Positions 34,626 through 43,333 are shown, numbered from the stretch's first letter. The stretch is DNA of 59,450 bases from Virgibacillus salarius (GCF_039521925.1 NZ_BAAACY010000054.1:1-59450), one strand, 5' to 3'. The notes: generated by a model from the letters alone, not told the origin. Made by a program: numbers and translations.

Positions 34626-34810
34626 TATTGTAACCTCCTAAACTACTAGTTTCTTATAGAAATTTTGTGCTTGTGTCATAGAATTCGTTCCATGAATGAG
34701 GCTCCTGCCACCTTTAAAAAAGACAATGCGTTAGAGTTCATATTTCATGAAAAGCAAAAGGAATTTACCCCCTTACTAAATTGATAGCCTAATTGAATTG
34801 TTTTTGTACT

Positions 34811-35069
34811 AAGTTAAGAAAGTATAAAATCAGTGCAATGACTGCGTTAAGCCAAGTAGTTATTTTGAAATGTTTGATGTATATTGGCAATGCTCCAACG
34901 AATTACTTCGCTTTCCGCGGGCACAGCCTCAACTAACTTTGCAAAGAAGAACACGTTGCAAAGTGGATTTTCGGCTCGCGCTAATCCCGCAGGAGTCTAC
35001 GTAATTCGTCTCCGCTATGAGAAGGTGCAACAATTCTAGTCATAAGTAATAGGTTGACTTTTTTTACAA
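34811..35069. repeat. Repeat family B, copy 1
   Basis: 259 bp, nearly identical to 59174-59432. It contains nested inverted repeats: ACGAATTAC (34898-34906) with GTAATTCGT (35001-35009), CGCGGG with CCCGC, and CTTTGCAA with TTGCAAAG around the loop AAGAACACG. Non-coding. Confidence 0.85.
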
Positions 35070-35374
35070 AAATCGTTATCCGTGAGTATAAAAGCAGCTG
35101 TGTTACTTCATGCTAGCGTTGTAGAGCCTGATAATAGCGAAGGCCGGCCACTTCAACTTCTGTGGGAAATGTTTGACCTGAAGATCCACTTTTTTGAGCG
35201 GGTTTTGCTAAAAAAGTTAGCTGAAGGCCAAACCCCACGGAAAGGGAAGTGGGCAGCCGGAGTGATTCCATAATAGCTACTAGAGGAAGCGTAAATCTGA
35301 GCATGTAGTGATAAGGACTGAGCGAATTTTGCTCCGTTTTTCTTATTTTTTCTTTTGTTATATTCATGAACTGG
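35070..35374. other. Intergenic, no gene seen
   Basis: A stretch with several inverted GC-rich words (GGCCGGCC, ACCCCACGGAAAGGGAAGTG) and no convincing frame on either strand. It may be a decayed repeat related to family D, judging by GGAAAG-GAAG and the paired GGCC blocks, but I cannot align it. Confidence 0.35.
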
Positions 35375-35460
35375 TTACCCCCGACGGATTGAAGTTTCAC
35401 TTTATCCCGCATATAACTGGCAGTAAGTCTCCACTTTAGGTACTAAGAGTGAAACCAATA
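35375..35460 (+). repeat. Two repeat A ends joined at one TTTAT
   Basis: Left part is a 3' end (CCCGACGGATTGAAGTTTCAC then TTTAT), right part a 5' end (TTTATCCCGCATATAACTGG and onward to AGAGTGAAACC). They share one TTTAT at 35401-35405, the same junction as in the tandem arrays, so an array once stood here. Confidence 0.8.
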
Positions 35461-35515
35461 ATAAAGTGCTTTTTGTATCTGTAATTTAAGTTAATCATAG
35501 CGCATTATGCGAAGC

Positions 35516-35599
35516 TGTGAAAAACATCACTCGATACTTATGGTATGTCACTGCTTTCTCTGTGAATTACTACAGGATAAATCTGTGATGTTTTTCACA
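35516..35599 (+). promoter_or_regulatory. Two FNR boxes upstream of narK
   Basis: TGTGA-AAAACA-TCACT (35516-35531) and TGTGA-TGTTTT-TCACA (35584-35599). The second is a perfect match to the Bacillus FNR consensus TGTGA-N6-TCACA. They lie about 145 and 77 bp before the narK start. Confidence 0.85.
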
Positions 35600-35668
35600 G
35601 CTAATCATCAAGTAAATCGATATCGTAAAGATGTCTAGATCAACTTGGAGAAAGGGGAAATTATTCCT

Positions 35669-37192
35669 ATGAAAAAGCCTGGTATACAGTTATCGATGCA
35701 AACATCTAGCCTAATTGTTGGATTTATGATCTGGGTTTTAATCTCATCTTTAATGCCTAGTATTCGGGAAGATATTGTTTTAACATCAGGTCAGGCTTCA
35801 CTAGTAACTGCAATTCCTGTGATTCTTGGGTCTATATTACGTATTCCTATTGGATTTTATGCCAATCGATTTGGCGCCCGATGGGTATTCATAGTTAGCT
35901 TTATCATCCTATTATTCCCTGTCTATTATTTGAGTATTGCAAGCTCCTTTACAGATTTATTAATAGGTGGATTACTTCTCGGGGTTAGTGGTGCTACATT
36001 TTCTATTGGGGTCACATCGCTACCTAAGTATTATCCAAAAGAAAAACATGGTTTTATTAATGGTATTTATGCGGTTGGGAATGCAGGTACGGCCATTACA
36101 ACTTTTGCAGCGCCTGTTATCGCTCAGTCTCTGGGCTGGCAAAGCACTATTCGATTATATATCCTTTTAATAATCCTTTTTATTGGATTGAATTTTTTGT
36201 TTGGTGATAGACAGGAAACAAAGGTCAAAAATTCGATGTCTGAGCAAATAAAGGGTGTGTATCGTAATGCTACACTTTGGTTTTTAAGTCTGTTTTATTT
36301 TGTAACATTCGGTGCCTTTGTCGCTTTTACGGTATTTCTTCCAAACTTTTTAGTGAATAATTATCATTTAGATACAGTAGATGCGGGTTTGAGGACGGCT
36401 GGCTTCATTGTGTTAGCCACGCTCTTTCGCCCTTTAGGCGGCTGGCTGGCAGACAAATTCAATGCGTATATTATGTTAATGATTACCTTTATCGGTATCG
36501 CATTTTCGGGGATTTTATTGTCCTTTTCCCCAGGAATTGGCTGGTACACCATAGGGTCTATTGCTGTTGCTATGAGCGTGGGTATTGGGAATGGAACCGT
36601 CTTTAAACTTGTTCCTTTATACTTCTCTAAACAAGCAGGTATTGTAAATGGCATCGTCTCTGCAATGGGGGGATTAGGTGGCTTTTTTCCGCCAATCATA
36701 CTAACAGCTGTTTATACAATAACAGACCATTATTCTATCGGTTTTATGGCTTTATCTCAATTTGCATTCATATGTTTAGTGATCGTCCTGTTTTTATATT
36801 ACCAAGATCAGATGAATATTGAACGGAAAATTATTGAAAGTACTGCAGAAGCAATTATTATAACCAATAAGGATGGTGTTATCCAAAACGTGAATCCTGC
36901 TTTTACTCGTGTTACCGGTTTTACAAAAGAAAATGTAATTGGCAAAAAACCAAGTATACTACATTCTGGAAAACAGGATGCTGCCTTTTATAAGAAAATG
37001 TGGGTCCATATCCATCAAAAGGGATTCTGGGAAGGAGAAATTTGGAACAAACGAAAAAATGGAGAAATATACAAGGAGTGGCTCAATATAAGTGCCGTTA
37101 AGAATAATGTTGGTGATGTTAAATATTATGTAGGCATGTTTAATGATCTGACAGAATTCAATCAGTCGAAATATAGAGATCATCATAGTTAA
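35669..37192 (+). CDS. narK: Nitrate/nitrite transporter NarK fused to a PAS domain
   Basis: About 507 residues. Residues 1-380 are an MFS transporter of the NarK type with 12 membrane segments and both nitrate signatures (GNAGTAITTF and GIGNGTVFKL). It continues without a break into a C-terminal cytoplasmic PAS domain: IESTAEAIIITNKDGVIQN, TRVTGFTKENVIGKKPSILH, GEIWNKRKNGEIYKEWLNIS and KYYVGMFNDLTE. Such a PAS sensor usually precedes a kinase or GGDEF domain, but none follows here. B. subtilis NarK is about 395 residues and lacks it. ATG 35669 follows GAAAGGGG; TTG 35645 is an alternative. Two FNR boxes upstream. Confidence 0.85.
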   Translation: MKKPGIQLSMQTSSLIVGFMIWVLISSLMPSIREDIVLTSGQASLVTAIPVILGSILRIPIGFYANRFGARWVFIVSFIILLFPVYYLSIASSFTDLLIGGLLLGVSGATFSIGVTSLPKYYPKEKHGFINGIYAVGNAGTAITTFAAPVIAQSLGWQSTIRLYILLIILFIGLNFLFGDRQETKVKNSMSEQIKGVYRNATLWFLSLFYFVTFGAFVAFTVFLPNFLVNNYHLDTVDAGLRTAGFIVLATLFRPLGGWLADKFNAYIMLMITFIGIAFSGILLSFSPGIGWYTIGSIAVAMSVGIGNGTVFKLVPLYFSKQAGIVNGIVSAMGGLGGFFPPIILTAVYTITDHYSIGFMALSQFAFICLVIVLFLYYQDQMNIERKIIESTAEAIIITNKDGVIQNVNPAFTRVTGFTKENVIGKKPSILHSGKQDAAFYKKMWVHIHQKGFWEGEIWNKRKNGEIYKEWLNISAVKNNVGDVKYYVGMFNDLTEFNQSKYRDHHS

Positions 37193-37219
37193 TAAGTGAT
37201 AATTTTGCTTTTTTGTAAA

Positions 37220-37235
37220 AGTGATTTCTATCACT
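37220..37235 (+). promoter_or_regulatory. FNR-type box upstream of ric
   Basis: AGTGA-TTTCTA-TCACT is a perfect palindrome that matches the FNR consensus except at its outer bases. It is about 58 bp before the ric start codon, which would place it near -41 of a start point at about 37269. Confidence 0.6.
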
Positions 37236-37293
37236 GACTCTAGAAAGGAAATAGCTTACATTGGAGATAAGTCAGGTATTGGAGGTAATCATA

Positions 37294-37983
37294 ATGAATA
37301 CATTTACGAAAGATCACACACCAGCTCATATTGTAAAGATGTTCCCGAAGGCCAGTGACTTGTTTAAGGAGCATCAGATTGACTTTTGCTGTAACGGAGA
37401 TCGCCCTCTTAAGGAAGCATTTGCTCAAAACAATCTTGATGGAGATGCGATTTTAAAGGAATTAAATACCAATTATCAAGGATGGCAGGCAAATGATTCT
37501 ACTGTCGATTGGGGTACGTTCTCTATATCAGAACTAGTAGATCACATCGTTCATACACATCATGCCTATTTGTTAGAGGAACTCCCTGTATTAGGGGAAT
37601 TTGTTACAAAGGTTTTTCGTCGACATGGAGCAGATCAACCACATTTAATAGAATTGCATCGATTATACAATCATTTCAAAGTAGAAATGGAGGAGCATAC
37701 TTTAAAAGAAGAGAATGAACTTTTTCCTTTATTGAAGGAATACGAATTAAACCCGAATGAAAAGCTGTTACAGCAAATTTATGAGACAATTCATAAATTA
37801 GAAAAAGAGCATGACGTTGTTGGAGAAGACTTGAAGGAAATGCGGGCCATTACCGATGGATATCAACCTCCTGTCAATGCATGCGGTACGTATCAAATTA
37901 CCTATGCTAGATTAGCTGAATTGGAAGATGATACATTCCAGCATGTTCATTTGGAGAATAATATCTTGTTTAAGCGAATATAA
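37294..37983 (+). CDS. ric: Iron-sulfur cluster repair di-iron protein (Ric/ScdA/YtfE)
   Basis: 229 residues. The N-terminal DUF542 part has ASDLFKEHQIDFCCNG with its conserved CC; the rest is a hemerythrin-like four-helix bundle with di-iron His/Glu ligands (ELVDHIVHTHHAYL, HFKVEMEEHTLKEENELFP, LEKEHDVVGEDL, FQHVHLENN). It repairs iron-sulfur clusters damaged by nitric oxide or oxidants. ATG 37294 follows TGGAGG. It lies directly after narK, apparently under FNR control, fitting protection during nitrate respiration. Confidence 0.9.
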   Translation: MNTFTKDHTPAHIVKMFPKASDLFKEHQIDFCCNGDRPLKEAFAQNNLDGDAILKELNTNYQGWQANDSTVDWGTFSISELVDHIVHTHHAYLLEELPVLGEFVTKVFRRHGADQPHLIELHRLYNHFKVEMEEHTLKEENELFPLLKEYELNPNEKLLQQIYETIHKLEKEHDVVGEDLKEMRAITDGYQPPVNACGTYQITYARLAELEDDTFQHVHLENNILFKRI

Positions 37984-37990
37984 ACGACAC

Positions 37991-38031
37991 AAAAACCGAG
38001 AATGACATATCTTTTGTCGTTCTCGGTTTTT
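37991..38031 (+). terminator. Terminator after ric
   Basis: AAAAACCGAGAATGACA pairs with GTCGTTCTCGGTTTTT around an 8-base loop and ends in a T run. It lies 8 bp past the stop. Confidence 0.9.
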
Positions 38032-38036
38032 GGTAG

Positions 38037-38160
38037 TCTAGGAAATTAAAAAATTTGCCGATGTGGATAAATAGGCGCATGTTGAGCTGCGTCCGGTTCA
38101 GATTTCTCGGAAGCAAAGACGCTTTCCTGGGTCTTCCTCGTCCTTTTCCTGTAAGGTGTG
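38037..38160 (+). repeat. Repeat family C, partial copy
   Basis: TAGGAAATTAAAAAATTTGCC, GTGGATAAATAGGCGCATG and GAGCTGCGTCCGGTTC match the left part of the copy at 12341. The right part is replaced by unrelated sequence. It lies between the ric terminator and the end of nrdG. Confidence 0.7.
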
Positions 38161-38265
38161 ATTCGGATACATCGCACATAGAAAAAGATAAGCGCTCTTT
38201 TTACTATTTTATCGTTCCGCTTTTGCTATCTATTTTAGTTATGTATCCGATCCATGTGTTTCGTA

Positions 38266-38925
38266 TTAGCTCCGTGGGTAAACAAATTCATTTAGGAAAT
38301 AAGGCACAATGCTTCTATGAGATGCTTTTCTTTCCTCTACAAAATGCTTTATCTCTGTAAAAAATGCCTCATCTAGCAATGGATATTGCACTGTTCGAAC
38401 TTGGTCTAAGATTGAGTTATGTTCAATTACTGCGTCAACACTTGCGATTAATTGATCAACAAGTTTTTTGCTTGGTGTGATTCCCATAACATCTTTATAT
38501 ATTTGTGCATCTTCTTCTATATCTAATACATGATATGGCAGCTTCATATCGATATGGATGCCATCAACAAGGTTTTCCGCGTATAATGCACGAACCTTTT
38601 GGTAATAAATTCCGCTAGTTGTTACAATTATTCTTCCACCAAAAAGTGCTCTCACTTGTTGCAATAGGTCACGCACTTCATCTAATGGGTTAATCAGAAA
38701 TTCGCCTCCACTGAACATTATAGCATCGAATAAAAAGCCACTTTTCTTCAAATAGTCATATAAATCATTTGTGGTCTTATATTCTTTTGGTGTGTTAGCG
38801 ATGATTTCCTCATAATTATGACAGCCCAAACAATGAAGGGGACAGCCTGACAATGAATGAATCAATAATGTGGTATGATTAGGCAAGTCAGTAAATGTGC
38901 GAATAAAGTTATTGTATAATTTCAT
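38266..38925 (-). CDS. nrdG: Anaerobic ribonucleotide reductase activating protein NrdG
   Basis: About 219 residues. The radical-SAM cluster ligands are in SGCPLHCLGCHN (CxxxCxxC); MFSGGEFL is the SAM-binding GGE motif. It uses SAM to create the glycyl radical on NrdD. I use ATG 38925 because MKLYNNFIRTF matches the family start and GGTGAT lies upstream; the longer frame overlaps the end of nrdD. It is cotranscribed with nrdD, 20 bp apart. Confidence 0.9.
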   Translation of the reverse strand: MKLYNNFIRTFTDLPNHTTLLIHSLSGCPLHCLGCHNYEEIIANTPKEYKTTNDLYDYLKKSGFLFDAIMFSGGEFLINPLDEVRDLLQQVRALFGGRIIVTTSGIYYQKVRALYAENLVDGIHIDMKLPYHVLDIEEDAQIYKDVMGITPSKKLVDQLIASVDAVIEHNSILDQVRTVQYPLLDEAFFTEIKHFVEERKASHRSIVPYFLNEFVYPRS

Positions 38926-38945
38926 TGTGATGTTATCACCGCTAA

Positions 38946-40889
38946 TTAACGGTGGACAGCCTCCTTCAACGCAGCTTCTTTTAATCGTTTTCTCATCGCC
39001 CAATCGTATCTTCTCGCTTTTGACCAGAAGTTATATCTCCCTTCATAATATCCCTTATCATCTACATGGACGTTGTTTCTGGAGATCATTTTCAAATAAC
39101 CAATAACTCTGCTGAAAGTTGCAATGTCTTTTGATTCACAGACGGGACAACGATGAATGTTCTTAGCATCTTCAGCAATGATTTTCTGACCGCAACTCAT
39201 ACAAGACGTAATCGTTGGTGTCAATGTAATATAATTAATCGGTTTTTCAAAAATTTTATCCAAGTATTTGGCTAAGGCTTCTGGTTTTACTTTTACTTCA
39301 AGAAAATGATGTAATACACTGCCGGATGTAGCATAGCCTTGGAATTCAGCACTGTTTTCTAATTGTTCTGCGAAATCATCTTCAGAAAATGGAGTCATAC
39401 AGCCGCTAGTCAAGTAAGGATTATCTCCTTCACCTTGTACATAGATTTCATGATTATTTGCTTTTGCCCATTTAAGGTCATGGCGTGCAAGTTTAATGGC
39501 AGCATTTTCGGCAGGGGCATACTCAATTCCACATGCCACGTTATCTCTCACAATAAATTCATTTACAATCTCTGTCATGTATTGCATAATTTCGTGAGCA
39601 ATCATTTTACCATTTTTATCTTTAATTCCATCCTTATAGCCTAAATTAATGAGACCTTCATTCATACCAGTAAGGGCGAATACATTAAAATAGTTTTTCA
39701 AGTTTTTATTAAAGGCGAAAAAAGTCGGATATAATTCTTTGTTTTGTTCAATCCACTTTCTCTTTTCCATGTGGGCTTCCTGCATAACTTCCATATACTC
39801 ACGTATCTTCACTTTGACGAGATTCATATCATGTCCGAATTCCAAAAGCACCCTGTTCATGTTTAAATTGAGCACCTGTACAGCACCTGTGGAGCCTGTT
39901 GATGATCCGAAAACACCACCACCGGCTTTCGATAGTGTCTCTAAGTTGATTTGCAGCCTACAACAGAGACTCCTACTCACTTCTGGATCCTTTGCTTGAA
40001 TGAGTGGATTTAATGCTTTGTAATATGGATCCTTAAATGGCTTTGTTTTAAAGTTCTCAAAATATACACCACCCCAATGATACATTTTATCCAGTAGTTC
40101 GATAAATAATGGGTTTTGGTAATCAAAATGATCATCAATTTGGACTGTCAATAATGGGAAAGTAAAAGGAATTCCATCACTACCTGTTCCATTTTTCATT
40201 ACATTAATAATTGCTTGGTTGATACGATCAAAGTAAGTTGCTGGTATATCCTTATACTGGATATTTCGTCCTTCACCACCGATAATGATATATTGTTCTT
40301 TTATTTCTTCAGAAGGTTTCCCAAACTCTAATGTAATATTAGAAAAGCTACTTTGTGCCCCAGATCTAAGTGGCATATTTAGTTCCCAGATAAGACTTTG
40401 AAATAGCCCTACGAGTTCTTCATCTTTATACGTAATACTACGGCGCTCCTCATCAAACAAATAAGAAGCTGCAATGGTTGATAGTTGTGCTAACATAACT
40501 GCACCTGAGACTTGCTGTGATACTAGTGTAACAACATTACTAAAATGTCGTAATAAAGTTGACATCCGCTTAGTTGGTTTGGATGAGATCATATTTTTAG
40601 CCAGCGATGGTATACCTTTTGTAGCAATATCCTTACAGCTAATGGATACACAATATGGTGCAAGCTGTTTATCGTGTACATAGACAATTCCCTCATCATA
40701 TAACTCTTTTATTTTTAATGGGAGAATATGATTAAAAAGAAATTCTTCCTCCGCATGATTGGTTAAATTATGCCTTAAAAGTGGTAAGGAATAAACATAA
40801 TTACTGTTTTCGTGCCTAAGATAATCTGTTTGCTTGTTTTCTTGTTGCAATGTAAATTTGTCGATAATATCAATCGTATTTTGGAACAT
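38946..40889 (-). CDS. nrdD: Anaerobic (class III) ribonucleotide reductase NrdD
   Basis: 647 residues. Visible features: TLEFGKP and FTFPLLTVQI of the core barrel, LCCRLQINLE, the C-terminal zinc site (CMSCGQ and CPVC), and the glycyl-radical loop SRVIGYLKM. It reduces ribonucleotides without oxygen. It starts directly with the core, so the N-terminal ATP-cone of E. coli NrdD (712 residues) appears to be absent, which would alter allosteric control. Its promoter has an FNR-type box and a pair of NrdR boxes. ATG 40889 follows AGGAGAGG. Confidence 0.95.
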   Translation of the reverse strand: MFQNTIDIIDKFTLQQENKQTDYLRHENSNYVYSLPLLRHNLTNHAEEEFLFNHILPLKIKELYDEGIVYVHDKQLAPYCVSISCKDIATKGIPSLAKNMISSKPTKRMSTLLRHFSNVVTLVSQQVSGAVMLAQLSTIAASYLFDEERRSITYKDEELVGLFQSLIWELNMPLRSGAQSSFSNITLEFGKPSEEIKEQYIIIGGEGRNIQYKDIPATYFDRINQAIINVMKNGTGSDGIPFTFPLLTVQIDDHFDYQNPLFIELLDKMYHWGGVYFENFKTKPFKDPYYKALNPLIQAKDPEVSRSLCCRLQINLETLSKAGGGVFGSSTGSTGAVQVLNLNMNRVLLEFGHDMNLVKVKIREYMEVMQEAHMEKRKWIEQNKELYPTFFAFNKNLKNYFNVFALTGMNEGLINLGYKDGIKDKNGKMIAHEIMQYMTEIVNEFIVRDNVACGIEYAPAENAAIKLARHDLKWAKANNHEIYVQGEGDNPYLTSGCMTPFSEDDFAEQLENSAEFQGYATSGSVLHHFLEVKVKPEALAKYLDKIFEKPINYITLTPTITSCMSCGQKIIAEDAKNIHRCPVCESKDIATFSRVIGYLKMISRNNVHVDDKGYYEGRYNFWSKARRYDWAMRKRLKEAALKEAVHR

Positions 40890-40941
40890 GCATAAACCTC
40901 TCCTTTAGACTTATGTATCTTGTTAATCTTCTATCATCCTA

Positions 40942-40989
40942 ACACAATATATAGCGTTTGTTTGTGATTGAAGTCACTATATATTGATG
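40942..40989 (-). promoter_or_regulatory. Paired NrdR boxes with FNR box, upstream of nrdD
   Basis: NrdR-type cores CAATATATAG (40945-40954) and CTATATATTG (40977-40986) are 32 bp apart, three helical turns, as NrdR pairs usually are. An FNR-type box, TGTGA-TTGAAG-TCACT (40963-40978), lies between and overlaps the second. So nrdDG should be induced without oxygen and repressed when deoxynucleotides are plentiful. Confidence 0.8.
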
Positions 40990-41028
40990 TGATTATAGAA
41001 GCAACAGGTAAAAATGATCAAAGTCTTA

Positions 41029-41058
41029 AGCCCCCTACTGATTGAAGTTTCACTTTAT
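41029..41058 (+). repeat. Repeat family A, 3' remnant
   Basis: Only AGCCCCCTACTGATTGAAG followed by TTTCACTTTAT remains. It lies between the nrdD and modA promoters. Confidence 0.7.
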
Positions 41059-41078
41059 TATGAGTGATTTTTAAATAA

Positions 41079-41131
41079 TGTGATGAAAGTCATTGCTAAG
41101 TAGTATGAAAGATTATAGATTATTATCTATA
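41079..41131 (+). promoter_or_regulatory. modA upstream sites: FNR-like box and palindrome
   Basis: TGTGA-TGAAAG-TCATT (41079-41094) is one base off the FNR consensus in its right arm. TATAGAT-TATT-ATCTATA (41114-41131) is a perfect 7-bp palindrome just before the ribosome binding site; it could be an operator, but I cannot name the protein. Confidence 0.5.
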
Positions 41132-41147
41132 GAATAGAGGTGGAAGC

Positions 41148-41942
41148 ATGAAAAGGATTACGTTAGGCATTACGCTTATTCTTATTCTTATGATTATTAC
41201 GGCGTGTTCCAATAAACAGAGTACAGGTCCATCTTCAGATAAGAAGGGAAATGTTGAGTTAACTGTCTCAGCAGCAGCAAGTTTGAGGGATGGAATGGAA
41301 GTTATTCAACTTACCTATCAAGAAGCGCATCCAGAGGTAGATTTAAAAATTAATTTTGGAGGGTCTGGTTCTCTGCAACGTCAGATCTCTCAAGGAGCAC
41401 CGGTGGATATTTTTTTCTCAGCAGCAGTAGATAAATTTGATCGATTAATCGATGAAGGAAAAATTGCAAAAGAAGATGGCGTAGATCTTCTTGGGAATGA
41501 ACTTGTATTGGTTGTTCCCAAAATTAAAAGGTCTACTATTACAAGCTTTCAAGATCTTGTAAAGAAAGAAGTAGGTAAAATTTCCATTGGTATACCTGAA
41601 TCCGTGCCAGCTGGGAATTATGCCAAGGAATCTTTAAAAGAGATGAATATATGGAAAGATATAGAATCAAAAATAGTTTATGCAAAAGACGTTCGGCAAG
41701 TATTGTCTTATGTTGAAACGGGTAATGTTGATGCTGGAATGGTATATAACACAGATGCTATCGTTTCTAATAAAGTGAATATTGTCTCAAAAGCCAATTC
41801 AGAGACACATTCCCCTATTACTTATCCAATTGGAATCATCAAGACTTCAAAAGATAACAAAGCAGCAAAAGATTTTTATAATTATTTACAAACCAACAAG
41901 GCATTGAAGGTATTTGAGGAATATGGATTTACTACAAAATGA
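41148..41942 (+). CDS. modA: Molybdate ABC transporter substrate-binding lipoprotein ModA
   Basis: 264 residues. Lipoprotein signal with lipobox ITAC (Cys 20), then the ModA fold: LTVSAAASLRDGMEVIQ, NFGGSGSLQRQISQGAPVDI, FFSAAVDKFDRL, ESVPAGNYAKE and VETGNVDAGMVYNTDA. It captures molybdate (or tungstate) outside the cell. The modB start is 7 bp past its stop. FNR-like site upstream; it fits the supply of Mo for the nitrate pathway of the island. Confidence 0.95.
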   Translation: MKRITLGITLILILMIITACSNKQSTGPSSDKKGNVELTVSAAASLRDGMEVIQLTYQEAHPEVDLKINFGGSGSLQRQISQGAPVDIFFSAAVDKFDRLIDEGKIAKEDGVDLLGNELVLVVPKIKRSTITSFQDLVKKEVGKISIGIPESVPAGNYAKESLKEMNIWKDIESKIVYAKDVRQVLSYVETGNVDAGMVYNTDAIVSNKVNIVSKANSETHSPITYPIGIIKTSKDNKAAKDFYNYLQTNKALKVFEEYGFTTK

Positions 41943-41949
41943 GGTAGTT

Positions 41950-42603
41950 ATGCAAAAATTTTTGAGTCCAATATGGTTGTCTATAAAGGTGACGGCCATA
42001 TCTGGTGTTGTAGTTATTTTAATCGGAACAATAGTAGGACGATTTTTGGCCAGAAAGACGTTTAAAGGAAAAGCATTATTAGAAACCATCATTATGCTTC
42101 CAATGGTTCTACCTCCCACGGTCGTCGGATTTTTGCTAATCATCCTATTTGGAAAGAATAGCATAGTTGGACAGGCTACTGAATGGCTGTTTAAGCAACC
42201 CCTTATATTTACATGGTGGGCTGCTGTTATAGCTTCTGCAGTTGTTGCCTTCCCACTTGTGTATCAGTCTGCCAAAACGGGCTTTCAAGGGATCGATCTT
42301 AGTATTGAGGAAGCAGCAAGGGTAGACGGAGCAAATGAATGGAAGATTTTCTTTCTGATTTCCATTCCGTTGGCTTTCCGCTCTCTGGTATCAGGGAGTA
42401 TATTAAGCTTTGCGCGTGCCTTAGGCGAATTTGGCGCGACGTTAATGTTTGCTGGTAATATTCCAGGAGTAACACAGACCATTCCTATGGCAATTTATAT
42501 AGCGCTTGATTCAGGGAATATCGAATTGGCATGGCTATGGGTGATCTCGATAGTTATCATCTCCTTTTTCATGTTACTAATGGTCCGAATAAAACAAGAA
42601 TAA
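41950..42603 (+). CDS. modB: Molybdate ABC transporter permease ModB
   Basis: 217 residues, about five or six membrane segments, with the permease EAA loop EEAARVDGANEWKIFFLISI and the ModB signatures LPPTVVGFLL and ARALGEFGATLMFAGN. ATG 41950 follows GAGGTAG; the longer frame overlaps modA and is not used. No modC ATPase follows on either strand, so the transporter must use an ATPase encoded elsewhere. Confidence 0.95.
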   Translation: MQKFLSPIWLSIKVTAISGVVVILIGTIVGRFLARKTFKGKALLETIIMLPMVLPPTVVGFLLIILFGKNSIVGQATEWLFKQPLIFTWWAAVIASAVVAFPLVYQSAKTGFQGIDLSIEEAARVDGANEWKIFFLISIPLAFRSLVSGSILSFARALGEFGATLMFAGNIPGVTQTIPMAIYIALDSGNIELAWLWVISIVIISFFMLLMVRIKQE

Positions 42604-42895
42604 TGAGTGTAAAAGTAAAAAATGAGGCATGAGTTAAGCGGACGTGAGCCTCCTTAAGAATTTTATGGTAGGTTACTTTCAGAAAAGGATTTTATTCCCT
42701 TCATCTTTTAAGCTGACTTAACAGTTTAAAAGAAATCGCATCGTTAACTACCTGAATGTGGAGGGATTAATTGCCCATAAGAGCTCGATTAGTTTAACTA
42801 GCCATTGGTAGAGACTCCCCCTCTGATGGATGTTGAATGTTAAGTTACTAGGATAACTAGTTCATATCTACGAATAATTATAAGTTGGTGTAAAC
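42604..42895. other. Intergenic after modB, possible worn repeat A
   Basis: No gene. At about 42755-42850 words such as GTGGAGGGATTAATTGCCC, TCGATTAGTTTAACTAGCC and CTCCCCCTCTGATGG appear in the order of family A, which suggests an old decayed copy. AT-rich sequence before the next gene may hold its promoter. Confidence 0.35.
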
Positions 42896-43279
42896 ATGAC
42901 AAAATTATTGCTTACTATATGTGGAACTTTTTCACTCGGATTAGGGGTGTTAGGCATTGTTGTTCCAATTCTTCCAACAACCCCATTCCTTTTACTATCT
43001 GCAGCATGCTACGCTAAAGGTTCACTGAAATTGTATCATTGGCTATTGGCGAACAGGCTTTTTGGACCTTATATCCAAAATTATCGTTCAGGTAAAGGTA
43101 TACCATTAAAAGTGAAAATAGTAAGCATTTTGTTCTTGTGGCTATCTCTTTCCTATAGCATTATTTTTATTATTCCATTAATTAGTATTAAGTTCATATT
43201 GCTACTGGTAGGGTTGTTCTTTACTGGAGTTATACTTAAACAAAAAACATATAGAAGTAGACTACATGAATCTGTTTAA
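42896..43279 (+). CDS. DUF454 (YbaN-like) membrane protein
   Basis: 127 residues, with GTFSLGLGVLGIVVPILPTT and PFLLLSAACYAKGS at the N-terminus, the DUF454 hallmark, then WLLANRLFGPYIQNYRSGKG and two more membrane segments. Function is unknown; in other bacteria it is often near heme or respiratory genes. The ribosome binding site is weak (AGTTGGTG). Confidence 0.8.
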   Translation: MTKLLLTICGTFSLGLGVLGIVVPILPTTPFLLLSAACYAKGSLKLYHWLLANRLFGPYIQNYRSGKGIPLKVKIVSILFLWLSLSYSIIFIIPLISIKFILLLVGLFFTGVILKQKTYRSRLHESV

Positions 43280-43333
43280 ATAGTTATAGTTGCTGCAAGT
43301 TGTTTATTTAAGAAATTTTTAGTGTCTATTTAC

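Noticed and set aside
35082..35412. Open frames on both strands before narK
   Set aside because: No ribosome binding site and odd composition; the region looks like decayed repeat DNA.
42604..42895. A missing modC hidden after modB
   Set aside because: No Walker A or ABC signature in any frame; the region is non-coding.
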